In this document: one piece after another, positions 56,663 through 64,000 of the stretch
How positions within the stretch are numbered: the stretch's first letter is position 1
How the letters are laid out: each line of letters starts with the position of its first letter
DNA from: Cadophora sp. MPI-SDFR-AT-0126
Taxonomy: Eukaryota; Ascomycota; Leotiomycetes; Helotiales; Ploettnerulaceae
Length of the DNA: 64,000 nt
NCBI GenBank assembly: GCA_020747065.1
Contig: JAGMVK010000008.1
Coordinates: 930,001-994,000 of the forward strand
Direction: 5' to 3'
The notes under the pieces: model-generated
The model's input: only the letters and a program-made list of their open reading frames with translations
What the model was told of the DNA's origin: nothing
The model's database searches: none
Translations under genes and position numbers: made by a program

Positions 56663-57247
56663 GGATTGGTCTGTTGCAAAGGGGGAGAATGGGAGGAAAA
56701 TTGGCTGGAGTGACGAATGATGAAAGATTGTACGATAAAGTTTGGGGCTGACAAACAGCAATGGCAAGTCAAAATATTTGTTCACGTTGTTCTATTCAAT
56801 GGCAGTTGTGGTGTTTTCACAGTGGCGAGAGTTTTTGGTACTTTCATTGCCCATTTTCCGTCGATGTTTACCGAATTCTAAAATAGTACATCTAATCACA
56901 AATGATCGCTGCATTTCCACACTCGAATATTTGTGCAGAAGACGATCTTTCCTTTGACAACTGTTTTCTCTATACAATTCCATTCGTACTTCGTTCACCG
57001 TCTACAGATTGCAGCGGAAATGCTACATTCGGTGGAGTGATCTCGTGTCACTCGCTGTATTCTCTGAGGCGGCTACCCAGATAAAATGCAACGGTTTGTG
57101 CTATGTGTAACAGTGTTCCATAGCCCTTGAAAATGTTGGGGACCAGAGGCTTCTTTGCAACATTTTTTTTTCCACATCTTTCATACTAGGCCTCTGACTT
57201 TCATTTCTCTCCGAGCCATCTTTCACGCAGAGCGAATCTCCATCACA
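56663..57247. other. Intergenic, nothing recognised
   Basis: This is the MsrA 3' region and the promoter of the next gene. A T9 run lies just before the leader near 57162-57171. Confidence 0.55.
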
Positions 57248-58863
57248 ATGCAGCGATCAATACCACGCCCTTCGGGCTCAACGACTTATCGCATGCCCTC
57301 CATCCCACCTCAAATCCCTCTCCAGAGACCTTCAACATCATTCTCTGCCAGCGCCTTCCACTCGCAAGGTCCAGTACAAGCACCTTATGTCTCTTCTTCC
57401 CCCTTCGTGCAATCATCCATTCATGATCAGACACCATCCACGAACTACGCATCTACCCACTCTCCAAGTTACGAGCCCCAGAGACGATCAAGTCTATCAT
57501 TGAAGCGATATCGACCTTCGGGTTATTCGCGCGGAGAAGGAGGGGCAAGCAGTTGTGGAGAATCTCGACCTTCTAAGCGACAATGTCAACAAGGGCCTAG
57601 CTCCGGAGCTGGGAGTGAGAAGACTGGTTCGTGGGCGAGTACGCTGCCTTATGACGGGCCATGTTTCTGGCCTGCGGGTACGCCAGGACCGCCTTGTTAT
57701 CTAGAGTATGTAAATGATTTCTGATGGCCCACTGTTCCAATTCCCACTGAAGTTGAAGTTGAAGAGGAAAGTAAATGAACTGACATATTTCATCCTTCCC
57801 TTCCAGAAAACTCAATTCGCCCATCCTCTCAATCTACGTCGGACCCGAGAAGAAACTCTTCCAGATCCACTCCGAAATGCTCTTCCAAGCCGCCCACTCC
57901 TTCACCCTCATCTTCGACCCTCCATCCCCCTCTCGCCCAACTTCACCCTCCTCGCCAAAACTCACAACAGCCACCCTCCCGCACGACGACCCCGAAGCCT
58001 GGGATCTGTTAATCCACTGGTGCCACACTGGCAAACTGCCAACACTGACACGCACGGCGGCAGATGCGGTGTTCAACGCGCAGGTCACGAAGTTCTGCTC
58101 TGTGCGGTTGAGGCTGTGCTGTTTGGCGGAGAGGTATGGGATGCTGCTGTTGCACAATTTGGGGGTGGATTCCGTGGTGAGGTGGTTGGGCGATGGTGGT
58201 AGGTTGGAGGGGAAGGAGAGAGATGGGGCAGAGAGAGGGGAGATGAAGTTGGAATGGAAGGTTTTGGAGGGCTGGTGTAGGTATGTGTATGAGAATTCGG
58301 CGCAGGGATGGCCGTTGAGGAGGTTTATGGCCAGGGTTTTCCACTATGCTATAAAGTGCCAGAGTCAGAGTCAACATCACCCTCAGTCTCAAGATCGAGA
58401 TCAAGAAAGGGGCAGTAAGATGAAGGAAGGGAGGGAAGGAAAGAAAGAAACGGGATAAGGATACACAATCGACAAACTCCACACCCTCGCAAACTCCATC
58501 CCGGATCTAACGAAAGATCTCTTTGCGCTTATGCGTGTACAAGCTTTCGTTCCGAAACGGTTCGCGGGGTATGAAAAACCGTGGGATTGTTTCCCATGCG
58601 ATGTTCATTTGCATCCTCCGCCTTGTCCCACCTCCTTCTCCACTTCCTCTTCCTCGAGGGAACCTCACATTCACTTCGCTTGCCCATTATCTCTGATCCC
58701 TCTACTCGAGCCTTGGCCCTTTCCGACGGCTAAGGTGCAGTATTTCTTGCAGGATATGATGTTGAAGGGGGTTAAGATGGTGGGTGTGAAGAGGGTGGTG
58801 GAGGAGTTGGGGTTGCGGGGGGAGGTGGTTAGGGGAGTTGTGGAGGGGATGGCTGGGAGGTGA
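57248..58863 (+). CDS. BTB/POZ domain protein, separate subfamily, three exons
   Basis: The model is join(57248..57705, 57807..58414, 58460..58863), 489 residues. Residues 1-150 are Ser/Pro-rich and disordered with basic patches (SKRQCQQ). The BTB domain starts in exon 2: SPILSIYVGPEKKLFQIHSE, then MLFQAAHSFTLIF, and a WDLLIHWCHTGKLP strand-helix block. It differs from the four-copy family at 24-35 kb in both gene structure and C-terminus. Intron 1 is 101 bp with good signals. Intron 2 (45 bp, GTAAGA...ATAAG) is unusually purine-rich, but it removes an in-frame TAA and keeps phase, giving DQERG-RYTIDKLH. Without it the protein would stop at 58456. The function is unknown; BTB proteins often serve as Cul3 adaptors. 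Confidence 0.72.
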
Positions 58864-61800
58864 TTGGTTAGGCGGGTTAGGGGGGAGGGGGAGGGGGAGA
58901 GGTTTGAGTTGGTTGGGCCGGGGGAGTGGAGAGAGAAGATGGGGAAGGGAGAGTTGGGGGGGAGGAAGGGGAGAGGTTCCGGATGTGAGGGTTTGGGAGC
59001 CTAAGGAGGGGGTGGAGGTGGAGGATTTGTATTCGGCTGAGGGTTGTTGAGTGGTGGTTTAATTTGCATGTAGGGTTAGTAGGCCTGGCGATGAGTAGTT
59101 AGGAGAGGCGAGGTACTTTTTGTGACAACTTCAGAGGAGCCAAGTAAACAAATGACCTGCTTAGGGGCTCGGTTATGGCTGGCACCGACGAAATAAGACA
59201 AGTCATTAATTTCAAAAGGGTTAGGACTTCATCGAAGGTATCGAACATCATAAATTTAGCCACTCGGTAACCAAATGCATAGCCATAGAACGTGTGGCTC
59301 GGACTTCCTCTGCCTGCATGCTGCGGAGTACCATTTATCTAACTTTAGCCTAAGGCTCGCAGTACCGCATCGTCTGCCAAAACGGTGAACTTATTTCGGT
59401 GACTTTTCATCACAGCAGATATGCTAGAGCATCGGAGAGAAGAACATTCATGTCTGCGCCTCTTTGTCGTTTGCTGAAATGGTGTTGATTTTGGCCCTCA
59501 GAACTCAGCCTCCTACTGCAAGCCAGCCAGCCAACCAGCCAGCCACCTTTGGCCAAGATTACGGCGGGATGACGCAGTGCTCGAATGGGCTTAGAGAACG
59601 CAAGAGACTGAGAATGGACGAATTGGACAGTCAGAGGCTGAAGACAACTTTCGTTGCGCAGCGGGCTTGCTCATGTGACCTGTTACTCTTAAGGTCACGT
59701 GTCAATTGTCATTTCGAGCATTCATCCCTCCGTAGCATCTCCGGCGGCAGAATTCTTCTTCATATTTTTTGGATTACTGATATGAAGGTTCTTGCTTGTC
59801 TTTGATCATCCGAAGCGTTGCGTTTTCATTCGTAGATTGTGCGAGCTCGTCCATACTGCAGACATTGTGTTTCACCTCAGCCGTTTGAGGAAAGCGGTTG
59901 TCTGCCGGCGGGCATCCGGCGGTTTGTTTTGCATGCAAGGTATCCCAATCAAGTTTAAGTTTTCCAGGATCGGCCGAGAAGTTAGTAAACATTTCTCTTA
60001 AGGCACATTACCATCTAGAAGTCTCATTATCGCTCTTGTCCTTGTCTGTCGTACACTAGATCTGTATCTCGCCTTTAGCGAGCTCCCTGAGTATTGTTGT
60101 CGGCGAACGAGTATCTCCAGGATTCAGATAGATCTAAAGGACAGCAAGACATTATTTATTTTCATATCGGTTGATCTCACACAGTTTGCTGTTATATCTC
60201 AAGAATTCCAATCCCAAATAATAGATCTCAAGCTTCTCCAGTAAGCACAGCACGGTACCTCGAATTAACCTTAACCTTTCGGGCACTTCTTGCCGTAATG
60301 CCGCGAACATCTTGGGACCAGTGGACCAGCATTAAAAGCTCACATATGGGCATGCGTGAACAAGCATTTGGATCATTCCGTTCCTGATGCGTCATAGCTC
60401 CCTTTTGACTTCCTTCCCGAAATTCTCGCGCTGTTGAGATAAGATGCCTGAAACGAGCAGGTGAGTTGATTTTGCTTATCTTCAAGAAGGTTTTGATGGC
60501 CAGCTATAGAGGATGGGTTACACGGATTGCACATTGGCTTTTGTAAGGCGAATCTTGGATGACGGTCGTCATGATGACGAAGACTGGTTGTTGATTCTGT
60601 CTGGTTGGCCGATTCGAGAAGCTGTGCTGGAGAGTAGTCAGCACCGTCGTGTGAGCTTTTTGAGCATAGGTGCCTTTTCTAGCTAGTCAGCATACCTTGC
60701 CGTAGAGTTGAAACGACTATAAGTGGTGATGCAATTCAGGCTCGAGTCGTGATTTCTATTTGAGCCAATGAGCACGCCAAATGAAGCTCTCTCTGTCCTC
60801 TCAAAGTCAATGCGAGCTCAGCTCTTCAAACACGAGCCAGCTAAACTCAATAGAGCGAACAAGCCGCAGTAGGAGGTGTAAATGATCGTCCATCAATCTC
60901 TGACGAGAAAGGGCATGCAAGTGGTGTGCCGTTGATTACAGAATGCAGATTTCGAGGCTGAAGAAAACGGCATCGAACACCTGGCTTCTGTAAGGATTCT
61001 GGAAGCGTCATGGAAGCTGAATGGAAGAAGCCAATCTTATGCGCTGCGTAGGCGAGCCGAACACCCCTGGAAATATCGACATCTTACTTGGCACCCGAGC
61101 GGCACACAGCAACGAGACGCATGAGAAAGGCATGGCATGGCATGTGCAGGGCAACAGCGTGCTGATGGAGAAATGGAAGGGCTGAAGAACACAGAAAAAG
61201 GCTTCGCTCGCATGCATAAATGGGGGCAAGAGGAGAAAAAGAAACGGAGGGACTACTGCCACCCCCAAATGTGTGAGCGACTGATCCTGCCGACATACAA
61301 TACTGTGTGCGTGCGGTACAGTCTCCACACACTCCTCTACTCTAGCTTTTGCTCTGGGATCAGCAATAATACTTATATCTTTAAGACCTCCGTGCACTCG
61401 ATACATCCTTGGATCTTCATCTTCCTATCTTATCATTCGCTTCTTGTTTTCTTTTGTTGCTAGGCTGAACTACATCTTCCCAAAACATGTTCATCGCTTC
61501 GTCATAATCTTAGTGCAGACCCCTCCCCTCCCTTCCCGGCGCCGCCTAACCTCAGCCCTGAGCCTGTCTCCCTGCGCTCAAGACTCAATGGGGCACGAAG
61601 AGCGGTCCGTCTCGTGCTGGATCTGACAGTGCTCCGTGCATCTGTTCTATGCCCACTCTCTAAGACCAGACCAGACTACTCCCTCTCCACTTCTTTCACC
61701 GTCTGCTACTCTGCTTGCTCCGTCCTCTCCTGCTCCTGTACCAGATTCTGAGAGAGACCAGCCCTCAACAGACCCTTCGGTGCTTCGCTGTTACACGAAT

Positions 61801-62222
61801 TTGCCCCTCAATAGGACTTTGGGAGTCACTTCTATCTTGCGCGACCCAATCTCGACAACAAGCTTTCGGTAGGGACCCCGCAGATGCTTCCAATTTGATA
61901 ACCAACTAACATGGTCTCGCAGACACCGCGCACGACCCCCTCAGCGCGTTGGAAACACGCAGAACAAAGACGTCGTATCCGAAGTATAATTATCTGTATA
62001 TTCTTGCTGGAGCGACTGGGACGTGAGAAATCGACCTTTTACGAGCTACGAATCCTTCAAGACTATACATACCAGCATAGTTAATCGCACATCAATACGT
62101 CCCGACCTTCTCTACAGACCTGGCCCTACATTTGGCAGGCCAAACGGCACGACGGCCGTAGGCCGTGTGACACATAAGAGAATTGGAGGGGAGCATACAT
62201 CCAAAAAATAAATACTTTTACC
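58864..62222. other. Long gene-poor region starting with a G-rich tract
   Basis: No gene is supported in 3.4 kb. The left ~180 bases continue a G-rich, almost C-free strand that begins inside the BTB gene at ~58760. A CCAG/CAGC short repeat lies at 59521-59545. Several short ORFs (59464-59805, 61137-61463, 61636-61872) lack motifs. The right part is the pyrimidine-rich leader of the next gene. Confidence 0.5.
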
Positions 62223-64000
62223 ATGAGGCGAAATCGAGGAGGGCCCAGCTCTCCATTCAGGACCAATGGCGCACCCATTCCCGACTCGTTGTCACTGATC
62301 AGATCCTTCAATATCGAGACGAATCCGACTCGCCCGGTACGACCATCTCCTCTGACAGCATCAACAATCCCAGATATGCCACTCGATCTCGTGGATCGCA
62401 TACGCTCGTTCCCTCTCTTCCTCTCTGCACCCGACTCCTTCCTCGCCGCTATCGGAAAGCATTTGCGACCCCAAGTTCATTCGCCCCACGACATAATTTT
62501 GACCGAAGGCGATGAGGCGAAAGCCATGTACTGGCTGGTGAGGGGTGCGGTGGCAGTCACATCCCGCGACGGCGAAGCTACATACGCGGAACTGAGACCT
62601 GGGGCCTTCTTTGGAGAAATTGGTATTCTAATGGATGTCCCGCGCACGGCTACCATACTGGCGAGAACAAAATGTTTACTGGTGGTGTTGAAGAAGGAGG
62701 ATCTGAGGACGGAGTTGCCCAATTATCCGGAGATGGAGCAGGCTATCATGGAGGAGGCCCAGGAGAGACTCACAATTTTGAATAAGAAGAGGAGAGAAAG
62801 TGGATTTGGTCCGAAACTGGTCTCAACTTCGCTGCCTTCGAGGGGCGGCAAGCTTGCTCGTGAAGCTGCACCTGGCGAGGTTTCTACAGGGGATATGGGA
62901 GTGATCAAAGAGGGGGCCGTCTTTAATTCTAAGAAGAGAAAGTCGCCCAGTCCACAGACAATTGAGGACCCAGCAGCCGGTAGTGCCCTTGGGAGTGGGT
63001 TCGTCAACGTGAGGAAGACTCTCAAGGATTTGCCACTATTCTCAACACTCCCTCCAGAAATTCTGCATTTCCTAGGACTGAGCGCTCAGCCAAAAACGTA
63101 CCCCCCATTTACAGATATTATCGTACAAGGATCACCTGGAAACGAAATCTATTTCATCGTGCGCGGCGAGGCAGAAGTAATCCACGAGACGACCAACGGG
63201 CAAATGATCAACCAGGCGCTAAGGGGCTCGTACATACGGCCTAGACTGAAGCAAGGGCAATATTTTGGCGAGGTTGCTAGTCTGGCTTTGGCGCCGAGGA
63301 GGACCGCGACTGTCAGATCTATCACGACCGTGGAGTGTCTACAGATCAGTGGTGAGGTTCTAGAGGAATTATGGAGAAGATGTCCGCCAGATATAAGGAG
63401 GCAAGTGGAAGAGACAGCGAAAACGAGGATTGGGAGGTCGGATGAAGATGGGGATGTTCACATGACTGATGCAGATGCTCCTTCGATCAACAATCTGGAA
63501 ATCGAGGATCGCCCTTCAACTCCCTCCTACAATTCTCTCCCGAAAGTCACGTTCACACCGTCAAAACCTGCCAGTCCACATAAGCCAAGTCGTGCAGAAG
63601 ATAAGGATATCATGGAACCGCTAGATCCAGATCCCTTCTTGAGTGTGGATATGGATAATATGAGAGCAAGATCAAGAAGAGGATCTTACGCCCCCCCTAA
63701 CCCAGAAACAACCCCTCCTGAAGAAACAAACACGCAGCCGGGTCCAAAAACAAGGTCAAGAACACAAACTCCTACGCCATCAAAAGCCACTCACACTACT
63801 ACCCCACCAGATTCTCATTTCCGTCCGAAGCGGCCAAAGACTGTGCAAAGGCGACTGAGTCAGTACAATAGAGGAATATTACCAGATGGCATATTGGTCA
63901 TGATCTTTTCCTACTTGGATATTTACCAGCTCATGCGCTTGCGGCTAGTCTCTTTACACTGGTCCAAACTTCTAACCACCTCTCCGAAAGTTTGCAAGAA
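62223..64000 (+). CDS. Cyclic nucleotide-binding domain / F-box protein, 3' end cut
   Basis: From ATG at 62223 the frame is open to the right edge, 592 codons. Two cyclic-nucleotide-binding folds are seen: residues ~60-175 with phosphate-binding cassette FFGEIGILMDVPRTAT, and ~271-390 with YFGEVASLALAPRRTAT. Both keep the F-G-E and R-T-A core. A Ser/Thr/Pro-rich linker (~405-540) contains basic patches and RRGS-type PKA-like sites. An F-box begins at ~553 (LPDGILVMIFSYLDIYQLMR). The next domain, often leucine-rich repeats in such proteins, lies outside the window. An F-box fused to cNMP domains suggests an SCF ubiquitin ligase adaptor responsive to a nucleotide, but no function is shown. Confidence 0.85.
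   Translation, partial: MRRNRGGPSSPFRTNGAPIPDSLSLIRSFNIETNPTRPVRPSPLTASTIPDMPLDLVDRIRSFPLFLSAPDSFLAAIGKHLRPQVHSPHDIILTEGDEAKAMYWLVRGAVAVTSRDGEATYAELRPGAFFGEIGILMDVPRTATILARTKCLLVVLKKEDLRTELPNYPEMEQAIMEEAQERLTILNKKRRESGFGPKLVSTSLPSRGGKLAREAAPGEVSTGDMGVIKEGAVFNSKKRKSPSPQTIEDPAAGSALGSGFVNVRKTLKDLPLFSTLPPEILHFLGLSAQPKTYPPFTDIIVQGSPGNEIYFIVRGEAEVIHETTNGQMINQALRGSYIRPRLKQGQYFGEVASLALAPRRTATVRSITTVECLQISGEVLEELWRRCPPDIRRQVEETAKTRIGRSDEDGDVHMTDADAPSINNLEIEDRPSTPSYNSLPKVTFTPSKPASPHKPSRAEDKDIMEPLDPDPFLSVDMDNMRARSRRGSYAPPNPETTPPEETNTQPGPKTRSRTQTPTPSKATHTTTPPDSHFRPKRPKTVQRRLSQYNRGILPDGILVMIFSYLDIYQLMRLRLVSLHWSKLLTTSPKVCK

Overview
The window is a piece of a filamentous ascomycete (Pezizomycotina) nuclear genome. 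The signs are many 45-100 bp GT-AG introns with CTAAC/CTGAC branch sites, a Zn2Cys6 regulator, a NACHT (NLR-like) protein, three 2EXR-type proteins, an expanded BTB family and a CT-rich leader. The mix of 2EXR, BTB and NACHT genes would fit Leotiomycetes, but that placement is inference. All gene models below were built by hand from reading frames and splice sites. No database search was run.

Layout. 1-11 kb: a 5'-truncated proline dehydrogenase, two 2EXR proteins, a multi-RRM protein, an Och1-like GT32 glycosyltransferase and a low-complexity secreted Pro/Asn protein. 14-21.7 kb: a small unknown protein, a GNAT acetyltransferase, an NCS1 permease, a TA-flanked MITE, a flavin monooxygenase and the exon-junction protein Y14. 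21.7-35.2 kb is gene-poor accessory sequence. It holds an RRM-like relic, a decayed gene remnant, a tRNA-Leu(CAG) gene, a large membrane protein of uncertain structure, and four related BTB-type genes of which only the first is clearly intact. 36-46.5 kb is core again: CGI121 (KEOPS), a Zn2Cys6 regulator and a kinesin-8. 48.7-64 kb: a NACHT protein, a third 2EXR protein, MsrA, a different BTB protein, and a cyclic-nucleotide-binding/F-box protein that runs off the right edge.

The most unusual signal is the tRNA-Leu(CAG) gene at 23500-23644. Besides a normal 16-nt anticodon-loop intron, its D-arm (and A box) is split by exactly 50 nt. That insert starts GTAAGT, contains a CTAAT branch-like motif and ends ACAG, so it looks like a spliceosomal intron inside a Pol III gene. 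Removing it gives a complete class II cloverleaf.

Other points are the differently broken BTB copies, several marginal phase-compatible introns that would remove stops or frameshifts, a GT32 enzyme with EVE in place of the DxD motif, a repeated within-gene switch from C-rich to G-rich sense strand, and the MITE abutting the monooxygenase stop codon. The genes are mostly unrelated housekeeping or accessory loci. I see no biosynthetic cluster or operon-like logic.
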